From: Paraburkholderia caffeinilytica
Lineage (GTDB): Bacteria; Pseudomonadota; Gammaproteobacteria; Burkholderiales; Burkholderiaceae
NCBI RefSeq assembly: GCF_003368325.1
Contig: NZ_CP031466.1
Coordinates: forward strand, 2,728,001 to 2,792,000
Direction of reading: 5' to 3'
Length of the DNA: 64,000 bases
The position numbers and the translations under genes were made by a program. Positions 26,252-33,918 of the stretch are shown in pieces. The stretch's first letter is position 1; each line of letters opens with the position of its first letter. The notes below the pieces were generated by a model. That model had not been told where the DNA came from. It made no database searches and saw only the letters and a list, made by a program, of their open reading frames with translations.

Positions 26252-26833
26252 ATGGACAACGCTAGCCGTTCTGAGCGATCCCGAAAAGCCGCCATCGCGG
26301 CGGCGCTGGTAATCCTGACAAGGGACGGTCCCGGTGGACTGACCTTTGACGCACTGTCTCGTGAGAGCGGGATCAGTAAAGGCGGGTTATTGCACCAGTT
26401 CCGCACCAAGGCCGACGTCCTCAAGGCCCTGCTCGCCCATCAGCAGGAACACTACGATTCGTTTGCAAATAGCTTCCTGTCCACCAAGGGCGGCTCTCTT
26501 CGCGAACCCACACTTTCATCCGTGATCGCTGTCACCCGGGAATCAACGAATCAACCTCACTCCGTGGCGAGGGCCATTCTTGCTGCGCTCGTGGAAGACC
26601 CGACGCTACTTGGCGAGATCCGGGATAGAGACAGCGCAAGCGTGCGAAAGATCAAGAGCGAAGCGGAAGATGATGACATCGCGCTCGTGCGTCTGTTTGC
26701 GGCACGGGGCCTGGCCTACACCTCGCTACTTGGCTTGAGTCCTCTTTCCGACAGGCAGCAAGAACGTCTGTTCAAGGTGCTGCTGGATGAAACCAGATGG
26801 ACATCCGACGACGCCTGCGAGCCTAAAAAATAA
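26252..26833 (+). CDS. TetR-family regulator (paralogue 1)
   Basis: 193 residues; AGGA before the ATG. HTH: LTFDALSRESGISKGGLLHQFRTKADVLKALL at about 30-62. C-terminal ligand domain of the TetR_C type with ESTNQPHSVARAILAALVEDP and GLSPLSDRQQERLFKVLLDET. Its N terminus MDNASRSERSRKAAI is near-identical in plan to the opposite-strand paralogue at 27768. No enzyme or pump neighbour indicates the target; the CCG/CGG palindromes nearby are candidate sites. Confidence 0.9.
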   Translation: MDNASRSERSRKAAIAAALVILTRDGPGGLTFDALSRESGISKGGLLHQFRTKADVLKALLAHQQEHYDSFANSFLSTKGGSLREPTLSSVIAVTRESTNQPHSVARAILAALVEDPTLLGEIRDRDSASVRKIKSEAEDDDIALVRLFAARGLAYTSLLGLSPLSDRQQERLFKVLLDETRWTSDDACEPKK

Positions 26834-26910
26834 TCGACGGGGTAGAAAAGCAGCACAATACGTCTCGCGATCTGGATCGCCCCCCACCCTCCGCAAATTT
26901 ATTGGCCTCA

Positions 26911-26940
26911 AGCCCGAGCCGGCAGCACCCGGCTCGGGCT
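26911..26940 (+). terminator. strong GC hairpin after TetR paralogue 1
   Basis: AGCCCGAGCCGG-cagcac-CCGGCTCGGGCT: a perfect 12-pair stem with a six-base loop, 77 bases after the stop of the TetR gene. No T-run follows on the plus strand; on the minus strand the flank is AT-rich (AATAAATTT), so it may act better in that direction. Confidence 0.5.
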
Positions 26941-27028
26941 CATGCGGGGTCGCTCGGTCGGGTTCACGAGCGATGATGAATCCCCACCGCGCGAGATAAG
27001 ATTTCGAAAGATAATTTTCCTTCACGCA

Positions 27029-27052
27029 ACAAACCGTCTACCCGGTTTGTAT
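27029..27052. promoter_or_regulatory. CCG/CGG palindrome, operator-like copy B
   Basis: ACAAACCGTCTACCCGGTTT followed by GTAT. Outer arms ACAAACCG/CGGTTTGT pair as an inverted repeat. It is about 115 bases upstream of the HTH-less TetR-like gene. It shares ACAAACCG and CCGGTTT with the copy at 28483. Confidence 0.6.
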
Positions 27053-27166
27053 GCGAATATTCGTCAATCAAGAATGGCTGCCACTCCCAAACCTTACTCA
27101 CTCCCTACAGCACGGGGTTGATTACGACAGGGAGCACATGCCAAATTTGTCTGAACGGATACGCAC

Positions 27167-27583
27167 ATGAAATCAATCATGCAAAGGCAGATCATCCATT
27201 TTGAGCGATTCTCGCGCCTGTATCGTGCCATCGCGGCTCCCGAAGAAATACAGCACACGTTATTGGCACAAATAGCAACCGCACGTGCGGTAATCGACCA
27301 GTCGAGAGAGACGATCTCCTCGATCGCCGGCGAGCGACTGATGGATTCCCGCCTCTCCAGGCTCGTTCGCGACCTTTCCGCCGAAGAGGTCAGCCGCATG
27401 AAGATTCAGTCTACCGATCCCGAACTGTCGTTACTGCATTGGGAGGCTGCACAGGGAATGTCCTTGTCGTGGGTGCTAGGCATCTGCCCACTGTCGGCCG
27501 AGACACGTGATCGCCTGTTCGACCGTCTGCACGAGGAAACGCAACGCCCATCGGGAAAACGCGATGGCCCCGAGCGGCCGTAG
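27167..27583 (+). CDS. TetR-like protein without DNA-binding domain
   Basis: 138 residues. From about residue 8 it follows the C-terminal half of the paralogues: HFERFSRLYRAIAAPEE against HYDSFANSFLSTKGGS, then VIDQSRETISSIAGERL, DPELSLLHWEAAQGMSLSWVLGICPLSAETRDRLFDRLHEET against the corresponding GLSPLSDRQQERLFKVLLDET. The helix-turn-helix half is missing, and no remnant is visible in the 120 bases upstream. No strong ribosome site. It could be a relic, or a ligand-binding/dimerising partner of the full-length paralogues. An operator-like palindrome lies upstream. Confidence 0.6.
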   Translation: MKSIMQRQIIHFERFSRLYRAIAAPEEIQHTLLAQIATARAVIDQSRETISSIAGERLMDSRLSRLVRDLSAEEVSRMKIQSTDPELSLLHWEAAQGMSLSWVLGICPLSAETRDRLFDRLHEETQRPSGKRDGPERP

Positions 27584-27791
27584 AACAATCGCTAGCCTCG
27601 CATTTGCTGCAACTGGCCCAGGCGCAGCTGCGTTCGCGGCGGCAGTCATGCTGACGGCGGCGGCCGCCATGCAGTTTGATCCGCGACTGATATGGGACGA
27701 CCTAGCGAACCGGGAATGGAATTTACCCGCCGGGTATCGCGGTGAGCGTCCCGACCGGAATAGCACGCTACCAGTATGTCCCATCGAGTAA
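27564..27791 (+). CDS. small Ala-rich protein, doubtful
   Basis: 75 residues from MAPSGRRTIASLAFAATG, overlapping the end of the HTH-less TetR-like gene by 20 bases and the 3' end of the convergent TetR paralogue. One hydrophobic Ala-rich segment (about 10-36) resembles a signal or anchor, then a polar tail with WNLPAGYRGERPDR. No family recognised and no good ribosome site. Confidence 0.25.
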   Translation: MAPSGRRTIASLAFAATGPGAAAFAAAVMLTAAAAMQFDPRLIWDDLANREWNLPAGYRGERPDRNSTLPVCPIE

Positions 27792-28319
27792 CCGCTCGAA
27801 CAGTCTCTCCCGCTCTTCCATTGTGATCGAAGAGAGCCCCAAAAGTTCTGTGAATGCAAGCCCCGTAGCGGCGGCCCAGCGCAGCACTGCGATGTCACTG
27901 TTCGCCGCTTCGGCTTTTATGTTGGCGAGGCTGATCGCATGATCATCTCGAACGGCCTTCAGAAGCTGCGGATCTTCGACGAGAACCGCTAGTATCGAAC
28001 GGGCAACTGAATTCGGTTGATTGACAGACTCCCTCAACACAGCAATCTGCGCGATAAGATTCCGTTCCTCAATGCTACCCTCTCCAGAACTTAGATGCAT
28101 GCGTAGCGATTCCTTGAAGTGCTGCCGCTGATAGTTCAGCAGCGCTTGAAGAATGCCCCTCTTTGTCCGGAACTGATGCAACAGTCCTCCTTTGCTGATG
28201 CCGCTTTCTCGAGCAAGTTCATCAAAGGTGAGGCCATTGGGACCTTTCCGTGAGAGTATGGCCAACGACGCCTGGATGGCAACATTGCGAGATCGCTCTG
28301 AGCGGCTTGGATTGTCCAT
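27768..28319 (-). CDS. TetR-family regulator (paralogue 2)
   Basis: 183 residues. HTH LTFDELARESGISKGGLLHQFRTKRGILQALL is almost the same as in the copy at 26252, as are MDNPSRSERSR and ESVNQPNSVARSILAVLVEDPQLL. The ligand domain is more diverged (GLAFTELLGLSSITMEERERLFERLLDG). The recognition helices being so alike, both proteins probably read the same or very similar operators. It is transcribed toward the other copies. Confidence 0.9.
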   Translation of the reverse strand: MDNPSRSERSRNVAIQASLAILSRKGPNGLTFDELARESGISKGGLLHQFRTKRGILQALLNYQRQHFKESLRMHLSSGEGSIEERNLIAQIAVLRESVNQPNSVARSILAVLVEDPQLLKAVRDDHAISLANIKAEAANSDIAVLRWAAATGLAFTELLGLSSITMEERERLFERLLDGTYW

Positions 28320-28482
28320 TCTTATTGAGTAAATGCGTGCTATCTGTTTCAGGCACAGGCATCACGAAGACTTGTCTTGAAGCATAAGGAGTGACGCGTT
28401 AACGGTGTCGGCTGACCCTATGCGCTCTTTGGAATCCTGGTAATGACGGGCGTTTTATTCGATTCGCCGACGTTTTTATTTT

Positions 28483-28506
28483 ACAAACCGGCTAGCCGGT
28501 TTATAT
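28483..28506. promoter_or_regulatory. CCG/CGG palindrome, operator-like copy C
   Basis: ACAAACCGGCTAGCCGGTTT followed by ATAT; the core AAACCGGCTAGCCGGTTT is a perfect 18-base palindrome, the best of the three copies. It lies 164 bases upstream of TetR paralogue 2 (minus) and 55 bases before the small frame at 28561 (plus), in an AT-rich promoter-like stretch. Confidence 0.65.
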
Positions 28507-28560
28507 CGGTGTTTACCAGTGTTACGTTGCAATCTGTGAATTTCGTCCGTCGAGAACAGG

Positions 28561-28923
28561 ATGGCGGAAGGCAGACGACTCCAACAGTCGCTCGCAAAGC
28601 GCCGCCAGGTTTGCCCCCACATCACTGTGGCTACGGTCTACCCATCATCCTGCCCATGCTGCAAGATCACATCGGACCCGGTGATGGGAGGTCCGAACGG
28701 AGTCTACAACCGGCAGACAAAGCAACTTGCGAACCGCATGACGTATCCCAAGGCTCAACAGGAAGCACACGCCGGCGAGGTCGATCCACATCCGGAATAT
28801 CAGACGCAGGTGGAAACGCAGGTGCTCATCACGGCCGCGATCAATGCGCTCGTCACTGATAGCAGCCTCGCGGCCACGTCGACGGCATTTGTGAACGCCC
28901 TTTTTGCGGTTGGCGTCCAGTAG
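28561..28923 (+). CDS. hypothetical protein
   Basis: 120 residues, no family recognised. A short Cys cluster (CPCCK, with another Cys 14 residues earlier) and an Ala/Thr-rich C terminus (SSLAATSTAFVNALFAVG) are the only notable parts. The start has AGG close by. It is the first frame after the perfect palindrome at 28483, which is the main reason to keep it. It may be non-coding. Confidence 0.3.
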   Translation: MAEGRRLQQSLAKRRQVCPHITVATVYPSSCPCCKITSDPVMGGPNGVYNRQTKQLANRMTYPKAQQEAHAGEVDPHPEYQTQVETQVLITAAINALVTDSSLAATSTAFVNALFAVGVQ

Positions 28924-29480
28924 TGCCGCGAGATGTTCAATATCTGCACTGGTAAAGAAAGAAAGCCAGCACCACGGCACGCGCAGTGCGCGTTGATACG
29001 CGCGCGGAACCTCAGTTCGCGGTAGGCCGCAGCTCGATGAGCTTCACCACGGGATCGGACTTCGGAATATCGGAGCCGTACTCTGGCCGTTCGCCGACTG
29101 TCCTTGCGCGTTGAGAGAATATCGCCGACGCTCTGACGCAGATGATCGAGCCCAGTAATCGGTACGCACGTAAGTCGGTTCATTCCAATCAGTACCGTGC
29201 CGGCACCCATACTCAGGTTCAAACTTCGTTGCTTTCAGAACCGGCACGTCTTTCGGGCCTACTCGCGTAAGCATTTCCTGACATATTTATCAGGAACCTC
29301 TTGAGAGATGTCGTGCTAACTTCGCAAAAAATGAGCGATTCTAAATTATAAAAAGCACCCCAAATCGTAATCTCACGTTTATTGAATTGACGACGGGACG
29401 CCATTTAAGAATCTCCTTTATTCATACATAACCGGATCCACAGATCATCTGGAACGGTTGGTCTGAGCAGTTATATCGAT
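28924..29480. other. AT-richer stretch, one doubtful small frame
   Basis: No recognised gene. A minus-strand frame at 29219-29404 (61 codons, MASRRQFNKREITIWGAFYN) has a good AAGGAG site eight bases before its ATG and a lower GC content than its surroundings, so a small horizontally acquired gene is possible; nothing else supports it. Confidence 0.35.
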
Positions 29481-29783
29481 TTGTTGGCGCAGGCTGACAG
29501 CCTGGACGGAGGACATGTGGACTGGGCCAAATTCTTCTACTCCTATCGCGACCATGTCATCTGCTGCAGGGCCGTTCGAAGAGATTCAGGCGCTTTTCGG
29601 GCGATAGCGGAAATCGCGCGCTTTTACTGCGACATCCCGATCATCGTTGAACACTCACCCCACAACGTCCTCTTTCTGACGAGCGATCAGTCGATTTTTT
29701 ACATGCTCAGGCGGGCGGAATATCTGATCGACGATGCGCTGAAAGGTATAAGCGACCCCGAAAAGGTCGCTTTTTCAAAGTGA
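29481..29783 (+). CDS. small orphan protein, paralogue of the one at 30345
   Basis: 100 residues from a TTG codon; the true start is uncertain because the frame is open further upstream. Its middle and end follow the protein encoded at 30345: YRDHVICCRAVRRDSGAF against YRGYVAHCVTILAESGGY, and LFLTSDQSIFYMLRRAEYLIDDAL against LLFSNGNDATCFALRWAERRIDSL. Looks like a compact alpha/beta protein with no signal or membrane segment. Function unknown. Confidence 0.55.
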   Translation: MLAQADSLDGGHVDWAKFFYSYRDHVICCRAVRRDSGAFRAIAEIARFYCDIPIIVEHSPHNVLFLTSDQSIFYMLRRAEYLIDDALKGISDPEKVAFSK

Positions 29784-30344
29784 TTGAAAAGGGGAATCCC
29801 TTGAAACGCTATTTTTCCCCAGGCGCCGCGGCATCTTCAGCAATCCTGCGTCAACTGCCGCAACGCACACGCGGTCCCGAACACCCTCGCTGGCCTACAC
29901 TGGTTCATCGCTGGCGCGGCAACCGGTCTCCGTTCCCGTTTACGGAATTGCTCCCATACTCCATCAGGAATAGCCGGTTGCGATCGGTGATGCTCCGTTC
30001 AAATGAATCGTTCCAGGCTGCACCCTGCTTTCCCGCAGACTTACCTCCCGACTTCGATACGCTCGAAGTCGGCGTGCTTGTCCAGATATGCGATGTGTCC
30101 GGCCTCCGAAATAGTGACGGCACGCTTCTCGACGGTGGCAGTAGTAGCGTCGGGAAAGACGACGATGCGGGATTTGAACTACCTGTCGCGGAACGTAGTC
30201 GGCTGCTCTGAAGTTCGCATCAGTGCCGGCTCAGCGCTCTCTTTGTTCACAAAGTAATCACACGAAAGTTAGAAAATCCAGTCGCCACGTGCATAAATTT
30301 ATTTGCCGCGCTACGTTGAAACATCGACTCACCGGAGCCTCGTC
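29784..30344. other. no convincing gene
   Basis: Two overlapping frames on opposite strands (29780-30211 plus, 29905-30123 minus) are open here but show no family resemblance. The sequence from about 30240 to 30310 is AT-rich and probably carries the promoter of the gene at 30345. Confidence 0.45.
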
Positions 30345-30617
30345 ATGGACCAGACCTGCACAAGGTGTTACTACCGCGGCTATGTGGCTCACTGCGTGAC
30401 CATCCTGGCGGAATCCGGCGGTTACCAGGCGACCGTGGTAATCGACCGGGGCGACGTCAGAAACCCATCTCGGATCAGTTACCCGCTCCGCCATCTGCTG
30501 TTTTCGAACGGGAACGATGCGACGTGTTTCGCGCTTCGATGGGCCGAACGCCGTATTGACAGTCTGAGCACACGCGAACGCCAGCTTCTACGTGAACCGG
30601 TAACGCCATGTGAGTGA
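30345..30617 (+). CDS. small orphan protein, paralogue of the one at 29481
   Basis: 90 residues from MDQTCTRCYYRGYV; GGAG seven bases before the ATG. Begins with a Cys-x2-Cys pair, then a segment matching the 29481 protein, ending WAERRIDSLSTRERQLL. No signal peptide or membrane helix. I do not know the family; such short proteins are common as orphans in Burkholderia genomes. The clear ribosome site and paralogue make it a likely real gene. Confidence 0.65.
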   Translation: MDQTCTRCYYRGYVAHCVTILAESGGYQATVVIDRGDVRNPSRISYPLRHLLFSNGNDATCFALRWAERRIDSLSTRERQLLREPVTPCE

Positions 30618-30677
30618 AACAGTTGTGTTGCGTTAGGGACGATGCGACGATCGGCTGCCTGAGATGAAGAGGATTAC

Positions 30678-30989
30678 TTAAATCGCGAGATGATCCTACT
30701 CGACGGCGTTGCTCAGGTATTTGTTTTGCCGGACTTTGATCGGCGTTAAACGCTCGGTATTGAGCGCTTCAAGTTCAGCCAGATTCGCGCCGCTCTTGTC
30801 CACGGCAATTGTCTCGGGCTCGCCGTTCTGTTCAATCGCTTTCTCGAAGTAGCGGCGAGCAGCGGCCTTATCACGATGGGCGCACAGCAGGATCACGTCC
30901 AGCGGGTAGTGCACCTGCTTCAGAACCTTGCCATGCCAGCAGGCAGCGTCTTGCGCGGGCGACTTCGTCTTTGCCTTCATGCTTGTCAT
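30678..30989 (-). pseudogene. IS6-family transposase remnant
   Basis: The frame reads WHGKVLKQVHYPLDVILLC (N-terminal part of an IS6-type transposase) and then jumps straight to AHRDKAAARRYFEKAIEQNG and PETIAVDKSGANLAELEAL (catalytic-core part), so the middle third including the first catalytic Asp is deleted. KYLSNAVE is followed by TAG where the family has Gln (VEQDHR), then DHLAI and a further stop. The element is dead. No terminal inverted repeats were identified. Confidence 0.85.
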
Positions 30990-31262
30990 GCGTTGCGGCC
31001 GACGAATTTTACTTGACCGCGTTAATGCGACAAAACCCCGTCGCGAACTGATAGTCCGCCGCGCCACACGCCGCTCGTGGCGACCATCGATTGATCTGTT
31101 TTCTTGATACTCAGATCAAAAATATATCGGTAGTCGAGCATTTTTGTCATATCTAGACTCGGCTCCATAGCGTGAAGTAACGGTTGCATCTCACGGCAAC
31201 GGCACACCACGCAGGCTGCATGCACACGCAGATCGATAACCCCACTGAGAGTCATTCATACC

Positions 31263-31694
31263 ATGGACGCCACCACCAGCATTCCCCCTTTCCATCTCGC
31301 CTTTCCGGTTCACAGCATCGCGTCGGCCCGGGAGTTCTACGGCGAATTGCTCGGCTGCCCTGAAGGGCGCAGCGCCGAAGACTGGGTGGATTTCAACTTC
31401 TACGGTCATCAAATTGTCGCCCACCTCGCGCCGGAAGAAGTCGGTCACGTCAAGACCAGCGCCGTTGACGGCGACGCCGTACCGGTGCGCCACTTCGGTG
31501 TCGTGCTGTCGATGAGCCAATGGTCCGAAATGGCCGGGAAGCTCACGGCGGCAGGCACGAAGTTCATCATCGAGCCACACGTCCGCTTCAAGGGAGAGGT
31601 CGGCGAGCAGGCGACGATGTTCTTCCTCGACCCGTCGGGCAATGCACTCGAATTGAAGGCGTTTGCGAACATGGCTTCGCTGTTTGCCAAGTAA
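31263..31694 (+). CDS. VOC-family (glyoxalase-fold) protein
   Basis: 143 residues, one VOC unit pair: FHLAFPVHSIASAREFYGELLGC and, in the second half, RHFGVVLSMSQWSEMAGKL, with FFLDPSGNALELKAF carrying the conserved Glu. His residues at the strand starts (FHLAF, RHFGV) and this Glu can chelate a metal. Family members act as isomerases, epimerases or dioxygenases; the reaction is unknown. It precedes the biotin carboxylase gene by 62 bases on the same strand, so it may belong to the 5-oxoproline cluster. Confidence 0.85.
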   Translation: MDATTSIPPFHLAFPVHSIASAREFYGELLGCPEGRSAEDWVDFNFYGHQIVAHLAPEEVGHVKTSAVDGDAVPVRHFGVVLSMSQWSEMAGKLTAAGTKFIIEPHVRFKGEVGEQATMFFLDPSGNALELKAFANMASLFAK

Positions 31695-31756
31695 GCCGTC
31701 TGCCTCGTTGCGCGGCGTGTGCCGCGCCCTCTTCGACACCATCGCCCTCTATCGTC

Positions 31757-33151
31757 ATGAAACGGATTCTGGTCGCTAATCGCGGCGAAATTGCCTGTCG
31801 TATCATTCGCGCCGCGCGCGAGTTAGATATCGAAACGATCGCGATCTATTCCGCCGCGGATGCTGACGCCCTCCATTGCACGATGGCCGACATTGCCGTC
31901 CCGGTGGGTCCTGCGCCTGCTTCACAGAGCTATCTGAACGTCGGGGCGGTACTGGCGGCCGGCACATTGCACGGTGCCGATGGCGTCCATCCCGGTTATG
32001 GTTTCCTGTCCGAGAACACGGCCTTTGCGAGCGCCGCCGAAGCACGCGGCATGGTCTGGATCGGCCCGTCGGTCGCCTCGATCGAGAACATGGGCGACAA
32101 GAATCGCGCGCGCCAGATCGCCCTCGATTGTGGCGTTCCGGTCTTGCCAGGCAGTATCCGTTTTTCGCCCGATGACCTGTCACGCCTCGACGACGAAGCG
32201 CAACGCGTCGGCTTTCCGTTGCTCGTGAAGGCGTCGGGCGGCGGCGGCGGTATCGGCATGAAGCGGGTGGACAGCCCCGCCACCCTGCGCGAGACCGTCA
32301 CCACTACGCAAGCGCTCGCAGCAAAGGCATTCAACGATCCGGGCGTCTATCTCGAGCGCTACGTGCCGCGTGCCCGGCACATCGAAATTCAGGTGTTCGG
32401 CTACGGCGACGGCTCCGCGGTCCATCTCTTCGAACGCGAATGCTCGGTGCAGCGCCGCTTTCAGAAAATCGTCGAAGAGAGTCCCGCGCCCAACCTGCCG
32501 GCCGGCGTGCTGGACCGTATGACGCAGGCCGCCGTCGCCCTCGCCGAACAGCAGCGCTACAGCGGCGCGGGCACTGTGGAGTTCATCGTCGATGCGCAGA
32601 CGCACGCGTTCTTCTTCCTCGAAATGAACACGCGCATTCAGGTCGAGCACGGTGTGACCGAAGCGATCTCCGGCTGGGACCTCGTGCAAGCGCAGATACT
32701 GCTGGCGTCCGGCGATCTCCGCCGTATCGCGCAGGACGATATCCGCCGGCACGGCGCGGCGATTGAGTGTCGCGTCTACGCGGAGAATCCGGCGAAGAAC
32801 TTCATGCCGTCTCCAGGCAAGCTGACACGTTACGATCTGCCACACATGCTCCACGGCTTGCGCATCGATACGGGCCTGCGCGAAGGCGACACGATCTCGC
32901 CGTTCTACGATCCGATGATCGCCAAGCTCATCGCGTTCGGTGCGACCCGCGACGCGGCGCGCGCCTTGATGTCCGAAGCGCTCGCGGCGAGCCGCATCGA
33001 GGGAATCCAGCACAACACGGCGTTTCTTGCACGCCTGATGGAGCATCCGTCGTTCGTCGCCGGAGACGTCGATACCAGCTTCGTTCAGCGCGAGGCAGCC
33101 ACGCTGATCCCGAAGGTCACGGTTCCCACGTCCGTGGCGGTGGCACTGTGA
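31757..33151 (+). CDS. accC: biotin carboxylase, AccC-like, of the pxp cluster
   Basis: 464 residues from MKRILVANRGEIACRI; the ATG at 31757 fits family alignments, the longer frame does not. ATP-grasp features: KASGGGGGIGMKRV glycine loop, HIEIQVFGYG, ERECSVQRRFQK, EMNTRIQVEHGVTE with catalytic Arg and Glu. It carboxylates the biotin of the small carrier encoded at 35644 with ATP and bicarbonate. A second, specialised paralogue is likely here, since household accBC lies elsewhere in such genomes. Its stop overlaps the pxpB start. Confidence 0.9.
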   Translation: MKRILVANRGEIACRIIRAARELDIETIAIYSAADADALHCTMADIAVPVGPAPASQSYLNVGAVLAAGTLHGADGVHPGYGFLSENTAFASAAEARGMVWIGPSVASIENMGDKNRARQIALDCGVPVLPGSIRFSPDDLSRLDDEAQRVGFPLLVKASGGGGGIGMKRVDSPATLRETVTTTQALAAKAFNDPGVYLERYVPRARHIEIQVFGYGDGSAVHLFERECSVQRRFQKIVEESPAPNLPAGVLDRMTQAAVALAEQQRYSGAGTVEFIVDAQTHAFFFLEMNTRIQVEHGVTEAISGWDLVQAQILLASGDLRRIAQDDIRRHGAAIECRVYAENPAKNFMPSPGKLTRYDLPHMLHGLRIDTGLREGDTISPFYDPMIAKLIAFGATRDAARALMSEALAASRIEGIQHNTAFLARLMEHPSFVAGDVDTSFVQREAATLIPKVTVPTSVAVAL

Positions 33152-33918
33152 GCGCGTCACTCCTCGCTCATGAACACGGCGCGGCAGCACCGCTCGCGCC
33201 GTCGTGGACAATCCATCCATCAGGGGAACGGCTGCTCATCGTCGAACTGGTGGGCGGCGACACCGTGCAGGCCAACCGGATGGCGCGCGCCTTCGCTGCA
33301 CGAATCGTGTCGGCACGGCCCGATTACGTCACGGACGTCGTTCCGGCCTTGACGACTGTCGGTGTCCACTACGATCCAGCACGCGTGCCGCGCGACGCGG
33401 CCTGGCGGATGCCGTTCGACACGGTCCGCGAAGCGCTCGGCGCGATGCTGCAAACCGTCGATATCGTGCAGCGCGCGGCGACCCGTATTGTCGAGATTCC
33501 CGTGTGCTACGGCGGTGAGCACGGCCCCGATCTCGACGAAGCCGCTGGCGCATGCAATCTGTCGTCGGCTGAACTCATCGAGCTTCACAGCGGCGCACCC
33601 GTGGACGTGATGATGCTCGGCTTTGCACCGGGACATCCGTATATCGGTCTGTTCGATGAAACGCTTTCGCTGCCGAGGCGTGCAACACCTCGCACGGCCG
33701 TCCAGCCAGGCTCGATCGGGCTCGCGAACCGGCAAACGGTGATCTATCCGCTGACGCTGCCGGGCGGCTGGAATCTGATCGGCCGCACGCCGCTGTCGCT
33801 GTTCACGCCATCGCGCGCCGAACCGTGCCTCGTGCAGGCCGGCGATCAGGTTCGCTTCGTGCCGATCAGCGCGGCTCAATTCGACGCGCTCAATGAACAC
33901 CCGGGAGCTTCGCGATGA
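33148..33918 (+). CDS. pxpB: 5-oxoprolinase subunit B (KipI-like)
   Basis: 256 residues from a GTG that overlaps the accC-like stop by four bases. Family marks: VCYGGEHGPDLDEAA, PVDVMMLGFAPGHPYIGLFDE, LPRRATPRTAVQPGSIGLANRQTVIYP and PGGWNLIGRTPLSLF. With PxpC and PxpA it hydrolyses 5-oxo-L-proline to glutamate using ATP. There is an N-terminal extension of about 20 residues relative to the usual start. Confidence 0.92.
   Translation: MSASLLAHEHGAAAPLAPSWTIHPSGERLLIVELVGGDTVQANRMARAFAARIVSARPDYVTDVVPALTTVGVHYDPARVPRDAAWRMPFDTVREALGAMLQTVDIVQRAATRIVEIPVCYGGEHGPDLDEAAGACNLSSAELIELHSGAPVDVMMLGFAPGHPYIGLFDETLSLPRRATPRTAVQPGSIGLANRQTVIYPLTLPGGWNLIGRTPLSLFTPSRAEPCLVQAGDQVRFVPISAAQFDALNEHPGASR

Noticed and set aside
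31520..31756. N-terminal extension of the biotin carboxylase
   Set aside because: It is an off-frame reading of the VOC gene end; family alignment starts at MKRILVANRGEIA.
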